From Janthinobacterium silvisoli (GTDB lineage: Bacteria; Pseudomonadota; Gammaproteobacteria; Burkholderiales; Burkholderiaceae_D), in the NCBI RefSeq assembly GCF_014200725.1, contig NZ_JACHCL010000002.1:992001-1056000 (forward strand): 64,000 nt of DNA, in the 5' to 3' direction. Under the pieces are notes generated by a model. It was not told where the DNA came from and made no database searches. It saw only the letters and a program-made list of their open reading frames with translations. A program made the translations under genes and the position numbers. This document shows positions 8,935 to 17,982 of the stretch, piece by piece (the first letter of the stretch is position 1; every line of letters starts with the position of its first letter).

Positions 8935-9480
8935 ATGTCCCCTCTCGTCCTGACCCTGGCCGGCCTGTGGAATTCTGGCCCGCAGCACTGGCAAACCCAC
9001 TGGGAAGCACGCCATCCGCAATGGTCGCGGGTGCAGCAGAGCGAGTGGCAAACGCCAGACAAGGATGACTGGGTGGCGGCGCTGGACCAGGCGATTGCCG
9101 CCTGCCCGCGCCCGCCCGTGCTGGCCGCGCATAGCCTGGGCTGCGCCCTGGTCGCCCACTGGGCCGCCAGCGGTTCGCCGCACAAGATCGCCGGCGCTTT
9201 CCTGGTCGCCCCCAGCGATGTGGATGCGCCATCCTACCCGGCAGGCACGACCGGTTTTACGCCGATGCCGCTGCAAGCGCTGCCCTTTCCATCGCTGGTG
9301 GTTGCCAGCGGCGATGATCCCTATATCAGCTTTGCGCGGGCGCGCGCCTTTGCGCAAGCCTGGGGCAGCGACCTGACGATGATAGGCGACGCCGGCCATA
9401 TCAATGGCGACGCCGGCTACGGCCCCTGGCCGGAAGGCGAACAGATGCTGCTGGACTTTTGCGCCGCCCACCAGGCCTGA
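8935..9480 (+). CDS. RBBP9/YdeN-type alpha/beta hydrolase in the kyn operon
   Basis: Serine hydrolase of 181 residues. It has the opening typical of the RBBP9/YdeN family (LWNSGPQHWQTHWE), the nucleophile elbow AHSLGCALVAHW near residue 65, the acid in VVASGDDPYIS, and the catalytic His in GDAGHING. A good AAGGAG site precedes the ATG, and only 9 bp separate it from kynA, so it is almost certainly co-transcribed with kynUA. Many related bacteria have kynB (formylkynurenine formamidase) in this operon, but no KynB-type gene is visible here. This hydrolase could fill that step; this is inference from position only. RBBP9 relatives otherwise have poorly defined esterase or aminopeptidase activity. 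Confidence 0.82.
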   Translation: MSPLVLTLAGLWNSGPQHWQTHWEARHPQWSRVQQSEWQTPDKDDWVAALDQAIAACPRPPVLAAHSLGCALVAHWAASGSPHKIAGAFLVAPSDVDAPSYPAGTTGFTPMPLQALPFPSLVVASGDDPYISFARARAFAQAWGSDLTMIGDAGHINGDAGYGPWPEGEQMLLDFCAAHQA

Positions 9481-9585
9481 AGTAAAAAAGCACAGCCGCG
9501 CACGATAAGGCCTTATTTGCACCTGTGGGCGAAGACAGGCAGAATCATGCCCTTTCCATAAGGGCGCCCCGGCGCCAGCCCTCCG

Positions 9586-11658
9586 ATGAAACGCTCGCTG
9601 CTCTGCGCACTGCTGCCTTTGCTGTTCTGCTCCAGCCTGGCGCACGCTGCGCCCTTCTACGAAGGCAAGACCCTGGCCCATCCCGCCATCAATGCATCGC
9701 AGGATAGCGGCGCCGATATCGCATTCATCAAAGAAAAGGATGGCGTCAACGGCTACTATTGCGAGTGCCGCAGCAGCGGTTCAAAAACCATGCTGCTTGA
9801 CCGCTTCGGCAATGCCGTGATCCGCTCGGTGTTTTACGCGGCGCTGGACCGCGAGTCGGAGCGCAGCGTGCAAACCATGCTGGTTCTGCTGCGCCAGGGC
9901 GACAGGAACGCACTGCGCGCCTACCGCTTTGACCGTAATTCGGGCAAATATAAACGCCTGGCAGATCTGCAACCGGCGCTGGACCGCATCGTTGCGCAAA
10001 GCGCCTCGCCGAACGCGGGCCAGGTCAAAGCCGCACTGGCCAGGCTGGCGCCCATGGATTACAGCGTCACGCGGGGCAAGAGCGGCAACCCCGACTTCGA
10101 CGCCATCGACCATACGCAAGGCAGCATCGTCGGCTATTACAACGATGAAAACAAAGCCGTGGCCGCTGGCGACAAGAATATCATCACCTATAAAAAAAGC
10201 TTCCAGAAAAAGGGCGAGCTTTATCTGACGGCCAGCTACAGCCTGTATGGTGAAATCGACGCGGACACCCTGCCCAACTACCGCCTGTGGCAAGTCACGT
10301 GGGAAGCGGCGCCGCAGCAATACACGGGCACTGAAGAAGGGCCAGCGGTGATCTATAGCCGCGCCTGGGATGATGGTTCGGTGATCGAACGCGGCCAGTT
10401 CCGCAAGGGCAAGCGTGACGGCTTGTGGGTGCGCGATAGCCTGCATGATGGCAAAACCAAAGGCAAATATGTCAACGGCTTGCCCGAGGGACCATGGCAT
10501 ATTGAAAGTGACAAGCAAATCGAGGATGGCCTGTATCGCAATGGCAAGCGTGAAGGCCGCTGGAATGTCGTCAACTATGCGGGCGAAGACGAAACGACCG
10601 GCTACGACACCTATGTCGCCGACCAGTTGAACGGCCCGCATGAACGCAGCATGGGCGGCAAGGTGCGCGAACGCGGCGCGTTTGGCAATGGCCGGTACCA
10701 GGGGCCGTGGATCACGGAAGACGGCGCGGGCAGCTTTATCGATGGCCAGCGCGACGGGCCATGGAAACTCAATCTGAAAGACGGCGCCACGCAAAGCGTC
10801 AGCTTCGTCAAGGGTAAAAAACAGGGCGAAGCGATCGACCGGGACGCCCAGGGCGCGCTGCGCCTGCGCGATAACTATCAGGCCGACGTGCTCAATGGTC
10901 CGCGCACGCGTTACCTGGGGCCAGCCGGCAAGGAAGTCGTGGTCTACACGGCCACCTTCCGCAATGGCCAGCTCGATGGGCGCGAACAGGCCTTCGATAT
11001 CAGTGGCAGCGGCAAGATCCTGCGCCTCGACATCGCCTGGGACAACGGCAAGAAGCAGGGACTCGATGCGCGCTACTTCCCGGACGGCAAACCGGAACGC
11101 CTGACCGTGATCGAGCGTGGCCGGCTGGCCGCGCATCTGCGCGACTACTACCCGGACGGCAAGCTGCTCAATGATATCCACCGCTGCTATTTCACCGAAT
11201 ACGGCAGCGAGCGCGATGACGTGTGCGACTACCACCGCACCTACTTCCCGGACGGCAGCCCCGAATACGACTATGTTTTCCTGTATGGCGACCGCCAGGA
11301 AGGCAAGACCTACTACAAGAACGGCAAGGTGAAAGAAGAATTACTGGTCGACCGCGCAGCCGATACCTCGGTGTACAACACCTATTACGAGAGCGGCCAG
11401 CTGAAATGCACGGAACCGCGCCGTGGGCATGGCAACCGTACGGTCAATGGGCAAGCGATGCAAAGCTATGGTGCAGCCAGCCGCGACGGCGACAGTATCT
11501 GCTATCACCCGAACGGCGTCATGGCCAGCATCCGCAGCTACAGCAAACGCCTGGCCCTCGATTGCGGCAAGAAGTTCGACGAAACGGGCAAACAAACGTT
11601 CCCCGGTCCGGAGGGCTGCCCGGCGCCCAAGAAGGTGATGTTCAACTTCAGCGAATAG
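9586..11658 (+). CDS. Exported MORN/YwqK-like repeat protein
   Basis: 690 residues starting with a signal peptide (MKRSLLCALLPLLFCSSLAHA). The N-terminal ~230 residues show no recognised family. From about residue 265 onward there are many irregular repeats of the MORN/YwqK type, such as GQFRKGKRDGLWV, GLYRNGKREGRWN, SFIDGQRDGPWK, YFPDGKPE, YYPDGKLL, TYFPDGSPE and TYYKNGKVKE. Such repeats build extended beta-hairpin surfaces. Known relatives include the so-called YwqK-family antitoxins, but no toxin partner is seen beside it and the export signal argues for an envelope role. It is probably monocistronic, starting 105 bp after the hydrolase. Confidence 0.72.
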   Translation: MKRSLLCALLPLLFCSSLAHAAPFYEGKTLAHPAINASQDSGADIAFIKEKDGVNGYYCECRSSGSKTMLLDRFGNAVIRSVFYAALDRESERSVQTMLVLLRQGDRNALRAYRFDRNSGKYKRLADLQPALDRIVAQSASPNAGQVKAALARLAPMDYSVTRGKSGNPDFDAIDHTQGSIVGYYNDENKAVAAGDKNIITYKKSFQKKGELYLTASYSLYGEIDADTLPNYRLWQVTWEAAPQQYTGTEEGPAVIYSRAWDDGSVIERGQFRKGKRDGLWVRDSLHDGKTKGKYVNGLPEGPWHIESDKQIEDGLYRNGKREGRWNVVNYAGEDETTGYDTYVADQLNGPHERSMGGKVRERGAFGNGRYQGPWITEDGAGSFIDGQRDGPWKLNLKDGATQSVSFVKGKKQGEAIDRDAQGALRLRDNYQADVLNGPRTRYLGPAGKEVVVYTATFRNGQLDGREQAFDISGSGKILRLDIAWDNGKKQGLDARYFPDGKPERLTVIERGRLAAHLRDYYPDGKLLNDIHRCYFTEYGSERDDVCDYHRTYFPDGSPEYDYVFLYGDRQEGKTYYKNGKVKEELLVDRAADTSVYNTYYESGQLKCTEPRRGHGNRTVNGQAMQSYGAASRDGDSICYHPNGVMASIRSYSKRLALDCGKKFDETGKQTFPGPEGCPAPKKVMFNFSE

Positions 11659-11693
11659 CGAAGGAAATAGTAAAAAGAATCAGCGCCGGCCTG

Positions 11694-12740
11694 TCACTGG
11701 CCGGTAGCCAGCTTGCGCTGCCACAGCGCCACGTCGATCATCACGCCGTCATTGCCGGCATTGCGGATGTAGACGCGGTAGCTGCCCTGCCCCAGCTCGC
11801 CATCGATATAGGCGGTGCGCTCGTTGCGCTGGAAGCGGGCGCCCTTGGCCAGCTGTCGATAGCGCTCCACCACGCTCTCGAAACTGGCATAGCTGCGCAT
11901 CGCCACTTCCAGGTCGCGCGGCGGCCGCCCTTCGGCCTGGTCCAGCACATTGCTTTGCTTCTTGCCACGCAAGGTAAGCGGATAGGAAAACACGCCGGCG
12001 CCGGCCGAGGTCATTACGGCGGACTTTTCCAGCAGCAGCGGCAGCAGCGCGCTGGGAAAAGCAGGCGGCAATTGCGCACGGTTCCAGCCCGGCAGCGGTG
12101 GCTGCGCCAGCACATATTCGACGCTGGCGATCTTTTGCCCATCGGCGCCCACTTCCTTGTCAGAGGCGATCAGCGCCAGCATCGGCGGCAATTGCCGGGC
12201 CCAGGCCAGCAGCGGCGCGGCTTCTCCGACCAGCATGCCCTTGCGGTGAAACACGGTCAGCACCGTGCTCGGATCGGCATTGCACACCTTGGCCAGCGGC
12301 TGGCCTTCGAGGTGGCAATGGCCATTGACCAGGCCAAAGGCGATAATTTCGCCGCGCTTGTCGAGCAGCATGGCGCCGCGCTCCCGGCCCTGGTTACGGT
12401 CATTCATCGACGCCAGCAACTGGCGGCCGTCAGGCAGCACGGTGCGGGTAGCGTCGCGGCGGTCGCTGATGGCTTCAAACGCCTGCTCCAGCACCAGCTC
12501 ATCATCTTCCGTGTAGCTGCCACGCGCATACCCGAAGAAATCAAACAGTGCCGCACGCACTTGCGGATCCTCGCTCAAGCGCGGCAAGGTGCCGCCGGTC
12601 AGCAGCGCAGCCAGGTTCTTCGGCGCCGGCATCGCCAGGATACTGGGCGCGGCGGTCGCGCTGGCGGGCTGGGAAAGGACGCAGGAAGCCGCCAGCAAGG
12701 CGATGCCCCAGGTACGGTAGTTTGATAAGGTGATATACAT
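11694..12740 (-). CDS. Exported protein of unknown function
   Basis: The ATG at 12738-12740 begins a clear signal peptide (MYITLSNYRTWGIALLAASC...ASATAAP). An upstream in-frame start at 12860 would add 40 basic residues ahead of it and is rejected. The mature part of ~320 residues is mixed alpha/beta, with stretches like DPQVRAALFDFFGYARGSY and GQGSYRVYIRNAGNDGVMID. I recognise no catalytic motif or known family. It is convergent with the MORN-like gene, 35 bp apart. Function unknown. Confidence 0.6.
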   Translation of the reverse strand: MYITLSNYRTWGIALLAASCVLSQPASATAAPSILAMPAPKNLAALLTGGTLPRLSEDPQVRAALFDFFGYARGSYTEDDELVLEQAFEAISDRRDATRTVLPDGRQLLASMNDRNQGRERGAMLLDKRGEIIAFGLVNGHCHLEGQPLAKVCNADPSTVLTVFHRKGMLVGEAAPLLAWARQLPPMLALIASDKEVGADGQKIASVEYVLAQPPLPGWNRAQLPPAFPSALLPLLLEKSAVMTSAGAGVFSYPLTLRGKKQSNVLDQAEGRPPRDLEVAMRSYASFESVVERYRQLAKGARFQRNERTAYIDGELGQGSYRVYIRNAGNDGVMIDVALWQRKLATGQ

Positions 12741-12924
12741 GTTTCTGTCTGTCCGGGATTTGACCGTCGCTCCGGCCACGCGTCGCGCGTCGGTGATTCT
12801 AGCACGGCGCCATCGGCCATGCTGCACGGCTGGCAGGCTGGCGTGCGGCCCCTTTGGCAAAAGCCATCACTGTTACTATGGGCTCAATAATGACAAATTC
12901 ATTAATATCTCCCCTACCCGCCTG

Positions 12925-13290
12925 TCATGCCTGCAAGCGTAGTGTTAATTTCTGCCCAAGCAAGGCAGCCAGCCAGCTCAAGCCAGCTGCCAGTACGCTG
13001 AAATAGATCGCCCGCAAAGGATGATAGGGCAGCAGATAAACCATTACCACTATGCCCAATATGGCGCATAGCACTGGTTTGATGCGGCCGGGCGGCAGCA
13101 GCGCCAGCACCAGGTTCGTACCGGCATAAGCATAAAACACCAGCACCCAGGCCTTCGCGCCGGCGATGCCGACGGAACCGAGGGCGCCAAACAGCTGGGT
13201 GTACAGATAAAAACCGAGCCAGCTCAAAAAGACAAACAGCAGGCAGCCCAGTGCATGTACGGCCAGGCCGCTGATTAAACGGATTTTCAT
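12925..13290 (-). CDS. Small integral membrane protein, function unknown
   Basis: 121 residues with four hydrophobic helices (about residues 5-28, 40-60, 65-82 and 88-108) and a short basic tail (GQKLTLRLQA). The start at 13290 (MKIRLISGLAV) is preferred over 13323 because it has an AAGGGG site eight bases upstream and the longer form would translate through a terminator hairpin. It lies directly downstream of the htpG terminator on the same strand. I recognise no family. Confidence 0.6.
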   Translation of the reverse strand: MKIRLISGLAVHALGCLLFVFLSWLGFYLYTQLFGALGSVGIAGAKAWVLVFYAYAGTNLVLALLPPGRIKPVLCAILGIVVMVYLLPYHPLRAIYFSVLAAGLSWLAALLGQKLTLRLQA

Positions 13291-13302
13291 GGCGCCCCTT
13301 AT

Positions 13303-13342
13303 AAAAAAAGCCGGCCCCTTCATGCAGAAAGGGCCGGCTTTT
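13303..13342. terminator. Bidirectional rho-independent terminator after htpG
   Basis: GCCGGCCC (13310-13317) pairs with GGGCCGGC (13331-13338). The hairpin is flanked by A7 on the left and T4 on the right, so it reads as a strong minus-strand terminator for htpG. Confidence 0.9.
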
Positions 13343-13363
13343 CCATAGCTATAAAGCTATGAT

Positions 13364-15283
13364 TTACTTCGCCGAATTGAGCAGCAATTCGTTCAGGCGC
13401 TTGACGAACGTCGCAGGATCGGCGAGCGAACCGCCTTCGGCCAGCAAGGCCTGATCGAACAGGATATTGGCCCAATCGCCGAACTTGCCGCCTTCTGCAT
13501 CTTCATATTTCAGACGCGTCACCAGCGGGTGGTTCGGGTTGATTTCCAAAATCGGCTTCGATTCCGGCGCGCTCTGGCCTGCCGCTTTCAGCATGCGCAG
13601 CAAGTTGCCCGACAATTCATTTTCATCGGCCACCAGGCAGGCTGGCGAATCGGTCAGGCGGAAGGTCACGCGCACGTCCTTGGCCTTGTCGGCCAGGGCG
13701 GTCTTCATCTTGCCAACCAGGTCGGCGTACGAGGTTTCCGTTTCTTCGTGCTCTTTCTTTTCCGCTTCGTCTTCCAGCGCGCCCAGGTCCAGGCCGCCCT
13801 TGGCGACGGACACCAGTTCCTTGCCTTCGAAGTCCTGGATGAAAGACAGCATCCATTCATCGACCCGGTCTGTCAGCAGCAGCACTTCGACACCTTTTTT
13901 ACGGAAGATTTCCAGGTGCGGGCTATTTTTGGCGGCAGCGTAATTGTCAGCCGTGACGTAATAGATCTTGTCCTGGCCTTCCTTCATGCGTGCCACGTAG
14001 TCGGCGAACGAGGTGATTTGCTCGTCGCTGTCGTTGGCGGTCGAAGTGAAGCGCAGCAGCTTGGCCAGACGCTCCTTGTTGGACGCGTCTTCGCCGATGC
14101 CTTCTTTCAGCACCTGGCCAAATTCCTTCCAGAAGGTGGCGTACTTGTCTTTTTTATCCTGCTCGTCGGCGTTTGCCAGTTCTTCCAGCATGCCCAGCAC
14201 GCGCTTGGTCGAGCCTTCACGGATGACTTTGACGTCGCGCGACTCCTGCAGGATTTCACGCGAGACATTCAGCGGCAGGTCGGACGAATCGATCACGCCC
14301 TTGACGAAGCGCAGATACGTCGGCATCAGCTGCTCGGCATCGTCCATGATGAAGACGCGCTTGACGTACAGCTTGATGCCGCCGCGCTTGTTGCGGTCCC
14401 ACATATCGAATGGGGCTTTGGCAGGAATGTACAGCAGCTGCGTGTATTCGCTGCGGCCTTCGACGCGGTTATGCGTGTGCGTCAGCGGGGCCTGGAAGTC
14501 GTGCGAAACGTGCTTGTAGAATTCGTCGTACTGTTCCGGCGTGATCTCGGACTTGCTGCGTGCCCACAGGGCGCTGGCCTGGTTGACGGTTTCCAGCTCG
14601 TCCTTGGCGACGGTTTCCTTTTTCTCGTCGTCCCACTCTTCTTTCTGCATCACGATAGGCAGCGAGATATGGTCCGAGTATTTGCGGATGGTCGATTTAA
14701 TCTTCCAGCTCGACAGGAACTCATCTTCGCCTTCGCGCAGGTGCAGGATGATGTCCGTGCCGCGATTGGTTTTTTCGATGGTTTCGATGCTGTAATCGCC
14801 TTCGCCTGCCGATTCCCAGCGCACGCCTTCAGAGGCGGCAGCGCCGGCGCGGCGCGTTTCAACGGTGATCTTGTCGGCCACGATGAAGCCCGAATAGAAG
14901 CCCACGCCGAACTGGCCGATCAGGGCCGCGTCCTGCTGCTGGTCGCCCGACAGCTTGCCGAAGAATTCCTTGGTGCCCGACTTGGCGATGGTGCCCAGGT
15001 GCGAGATCGCCTCGTCACGGGTCATGCCGATGCCGTTGTCGGAAATGGTGATGGTGCGCGCATCCTTGTCGAAGCTGACCTTGATCTTCAATTCGTGATC
15101 GTTGCCATACAGGCCATCGTTATCGATCGCTTCGAAGCGCAATTTGTCGGCCGCGTCGGACGCGTTCGAGATCAATTCGCGCAAGAAGATTTCCTTGTTG
15201 GAGTACAAGGAGTGGATCATCAGATGCAGCATTTGCTTTACTTCAGTCTGAAAACCCAGGGTTTGCTTTTCGGAGACAGCCAT
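13364..15283 (-). CDS. htpG: Hsp90-family chaperone HtpG
   Basis: Bacterial Hsp90, 639 residues. The GHKL ATPase domain shows [33 protein letters not shown] and [12 protein letters not shown]. The middle domain has [18 protein letters not shown] and the client-binding region follows. The C-terminal dimerisation part ends [14 protein letters not shown]. It is full length with no frameshift. It appears monocistronic, with a terminator directly downstream; no clear heat-shock sigma-32 promoter was identified by eye. Confidence 0.98.
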   Translation of the reverse strand: MAVSEKQTLGFQTEVKQMLHLMIHSLYSNKEIFLRELISNASDAADKLRFEAIDNDGLYGNDHELKIKVSFDKDARTITISDNGIGMTRDEAISHLGTIAKSGTKEFFGKLSGDQQQDAALIGQFGVGFYSGFIVADKITVETRRAGAAASEGVRWESAGEGDYSIETIEKTNRGTDIILHLREGEDEFLSSWKIKSTIRKYSDHISLPIVMQKEEWDDEKKETVAKDELETVNQASALWARSKSEITPEQYDEFYKHVSHDFQAPLTHTHNRVEGRSEYTQLLYIPAKAPFDMWDRNKRGGIKLYVKRVFIMDDAEQLMPTYLRFVKGVIDSSDLPLNVSREILQESRDVKVIREGSTKRVLGMLEELANADEQDKKDKYATFWKEFGQVLKEGIGEDASNKERLAKLLRFTSTANDSDEQITSFADYVARMKEGQDKIYYVTADNYAAAKNSPHLEIFRKKGVEVLLLTDRVDEWMLSFIQDFEGKELVSVAKGGLDLGALEDEAEKKEHEETETSYADLVGKMKTALADKAKDVRVTFRLTDSPACLVADENELSGNLLRMLKAAGQSAPESKPILEINPNHPLVTRLKYEDAEGGKFGDWANILFDQALLAEGGSLADPATFVKRLNELLLNSAK

Positions 15284-15357
15284 TTTTACCTCATAGTCTT
15301 GTGGTGGATGGGACGGATTTTACGAAGTTGGGGATTGAATAAGTGATTTCAAGCCCT

Positions 15358-16776
15358 CTACCCTAATGCACGCTCAAAAAACGCCCAGACCCTATCATCC
15401 TGCACCGTCGCCAGGTTCAGGCGCATGCGGGTCGATGGCAGCTGGCGCGGTGAAAACAGGCTGCCGGGCGCCAGCACCAGGTCTTCGGCCAGGGCTTTTT
15501 CGGCCAGTACATTGGTGTCGCAGCCAGCGTCGGCCCAGACAAACATGCCGGCCGGCGCAGGATCAAAACGCAGGCCCGCCTGCTCGATGCGGCGGTAAGT
15601 TGCCTCGCGCACCTTGTCTAGCCGTGCACGCAAACGCTCCGCGTGCTTGCGGTACTGGCCCTGCGACAGCACCTGGTAGACCACGCGCTCGCCGATATCG
15701 CTGGTGGTGAGCGTGGCCAGCATCTTGCGGTCGGCCAGGCGCTGCGCCCGTTCGGGCGAGGTGGCGATAAAGCCCACGCGCAGATTGGCCGACAGGCTCT
15801 TGGAAAAGCCGCCCAGGTAAATCACGCGGCGCAGCTGATCCAGCGCGGCCAGCCGCGTCACCGGTTGCCCGCCCCCCGGATGCATGTCGCAATAGATATC
15901 GTCTTCGACGATCAAAAAATCATGCTGTTCGGCCAGGCGCAGCACCTGGAAAGCCTTGGCCGCCGACAGCGAGGTGGAACTGGGATTGTGCAGCACTGAA
16001 TTGATCACATACAGCTTGGGCTGATGCAAGGCCGCCAGTTCGGCCAGCATGGCGATATCGGGGCCATCGGCCAGGCGCGGAATGCCGATCACGCGCATGC
16101 CCATGGCGGCAAAGGCGCCGAACATCAGCCAGTACGCCGGGTCGTCGACAAAGATGGTGTCGCCGGGGCGGGCAAATTCGCGCGCCACCAGGTCCAGCGC
16201 CTGCATCACGCCGACCGTGGTGACGATCTGCTCGGGCGGACAGCCGACTTCCAGGCCCGCCAGCTTCAGCTGCAGCTGCTGGCGCAGCGGCAAGAAGCCT
16301 TGCGGCGAACCATAGCTGAGCAGCAGGGAACCAGGCTGGCGCGCCACGTCGCGCAGGGCCCGCGCCACCAGTTCGCCATCGAGCCACTCATTGGGCAGCA
16401 TGCCGGAACCGGGAGCATGATGGGGCGGCTTCTGGCGGAACATATTGCGGATCAGCCAAACCACATCCATGGGCTGCGCTGCCACCTCAGGCTGCGGCGC
16501 CGGCATATTCAGCGACGCGCGCTCGCGCACGAAAAAGCCGGCGCCACGCCGCGATTCCAGATAATCGAGCCCCACCAGCTTGTCGTAACTGGCCACCACC
16601 GTGGCGCACGACACGTCCAGGCTGACCGCGCACTGGCGGATCGAGGGCATGCGCGCGCCGCCGCGCAGCAAGCGGTCATCGATGCGCACCACCACCGAAC
16701 GCACGATCTGGTCGATCAGGGTTTCGCCCGAAGTGCGCGACAACAGGCTCAGCGACGCTGTCAGTGTATTGCTCAT
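15358..16776 (-). CDS. MocR-type GntR/aminotransferase regulator
   Basis: 472 residues. An N-terminal winged-helix GntR domain (about residues 15-85, with GGARMPSIRQCAVSLDVS and GLDYLESRRGAGFFV) is joined to a fold-type I aminotransferase-like domain. That domain contains LSYGSPQGFLPLRQQL, NSVLHNPSSTSLS, IVEDDIYCDMHPG and the PLP Lys in YLGGFSKSLSANLRVGF. MocR proteins use PLP adducts to sense amino acids or vitamins. It is divergent from the EamA exporter gene with 120 bp between, so that transporter is its likely target. The effector cannot be deduced. Confidence 0.93.
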   Translation of the reverse strand: MSNTLTASLSLLSRTSGETLIDQIVRSVVVRIDDRLLRGGARMPSIRQCAVSLDVSCATVVASYDKLVGLDYLESRRGAGFFVRERASLNMPAPQPEVAAQPMDVVWLIRNMFRQKPPHHAPGSGMLPNEWLDGELVARALRDVARQPGSLLLSYGSPQGFLPLRQQLQLKLAGLEVGCPPEQIVTTVGVMQALDLVAREFARPGDTIFVDDPAYWLMFGAFAAMGMRVIGIPRLADGPDIAMLAELAALHQPKLYVINSVLHNPSSTSLSAAKAFQVLRLAEQHDFLIVEDDIYCDMHPGGGQPVTRLAALDQLRRVIYLGGFSKSLSANLRVGFIATSPERAQRLADRKMLATLTTSDIGERVVYQVLSQGQYRKHAERLRARLDKVREATYRRIEQAGLRFDPAPAGMFVWADAGCDTNVLAEKALAEDLVLAPGSLFSPRQLPSTRMRLNLATVQDDRVWAFFERALG

Positions 16777-16896
16777 ATGACCATCACAGTATGGAAAATT
16801 ATAGGACCAAGTGTATTTGTACTGTACTGCTATTGAAGCTTAGCATAGCAGCATGCCGTTCACAAATCCACGCTTTGCTCCATCACCATCGAGACC

Positions 16897-17805
16897 ATGA
16901 CATCGCACACCCAGCCTATTTCCTCCACTCCCCGTATGGCCGATGACCGCAAGGGCCTGTTGCTGGGCTTGACGGCCGTCGCCATGTTCAGCCTGACCCT
17001 GCCGTTTACGCGCCTGGCTGTGGCCGAGCTGCCTCCCGCCTTCGTGGCCCTGGGCCGCGCCCTGGTAGCCGCCTGCCTGGCGGCGTTATGGTTATGGCAT
17101 CAGCGCGCGCCCCTGCCCCGGCGCGAACAATGGCTGCCGCTGGCCCTGGTGGCGCTGGGCTGCGTGGTGGGCTTTCCCTGGCTGACCTCGATCGCCATGC
17201 GCAGCCTGCCCGCCTCGCATGGCGCCGTGCTGGTCGGCATTCTGCCGCTGGCCACGGCCGTATTCGCCGTGCTGCGCGGCAAGGAACGTCCATCGACCGG
17301 GTTCTGGCTGATGGCGCTGGCCGGCACGGCGCTGGTGGTACTGTTTGCCCTGCGCCAGGGCGGCGGCAGCTTTCATCTGGCTGATGTGCTGATGTTCGCC
17401 GCCGTCATACTGGGTGCGCTCGGTTACGCGGAAGGCGGACGCCTGGCGCAAAGCATGCCCGGCCAGCATGTGATTTCCTGGGCGCTGGTGCTGGCCGCAC
17501 CGTTCGTGCTGCCGCTGGTCCTGTATTTGACATGGCCGCAGCAGACCTTGCTATTGCAAGCGGGCGCCACGGCCTGGCTGGGTTTTGCCTATATTTCCGT
17601 GTTTTCCATGTTTATCGGCTTCTTTTTCTGGTACCGGGGCATGGCGCTGGGCGGCGTGGCGCGCGTGGGGCAAACGCAATTGCTGCAACCGTTTTTGACA
17701 CTATTGGGCGCCGCGGTGCTGCTGGGCGAAGCGCTGGAACTGGCTAGCCTGCTATTTGCCGGCGCCGTGATCGCCGTGGTGGCAGCCGGGCGCAAGCTGA
17801 AATAG
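16897..17805 (+). CDS. EamA-family drug/metabolite transporter
   Basis: 302 residues with ten hydrophobic helices in two EamA halves. Examples are FSLTLPFTRLAVAELPPAFV and GCVVGFPWLTSIAMRSLPAS in the first half, and FAYISVFSMFIGFFFWYRGM and LLQPFLTLLGAAVLLGEAL in the second. EamA proteins export amino acids or other metabolites across the inner membrane. The start could also be the ATG at 16936, which begins directly before the first helix. It is divergent from the MocR regulator, which suggests efflux of an amino acid or amine sensed by that regulator. Confidence 0.9.
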   Translation: MTSHTQPISSTPRMADDRKGLLLGLTAVAMFSLTLPFTRLAVAELPPAFVALGRALVAACLAALWLWHQRAPLPRREQWLPLALVALGCVVGFPWLTSIAMRSLPASHGAVLVGILPLATAVFAVLRGKERPSTGFWLMALAGTALVVLFALRQGGGSFHLADVLMFAAVILGALGYAEGGRLAQSMPGQHVISWALVLAAPFVLPLVLYLTWPQQTLLLQAGATAWLGFAYISVFSMFIGFFFWYRGMALGGVARVGQTQLLQPFLTLLGAAVLLGEALELASLLFAGAVIAVVAAGRKLK

Positions 17806-17982
17806 CCCGGTTGCCATATTGCGATATTTAATTGCAACGTCAAGTATGCACCAAAGTGTGGTCTGGTCGTACAATATGGCGGCATCAGGGGTGGCGCCTA
17901 CCCGGCGCCGCTTTACCGACGGCCGCCACAAGCGGACCATAAAAACCAGCCGGCACAGCTCGGCATCTTCTGTGAGACACGC

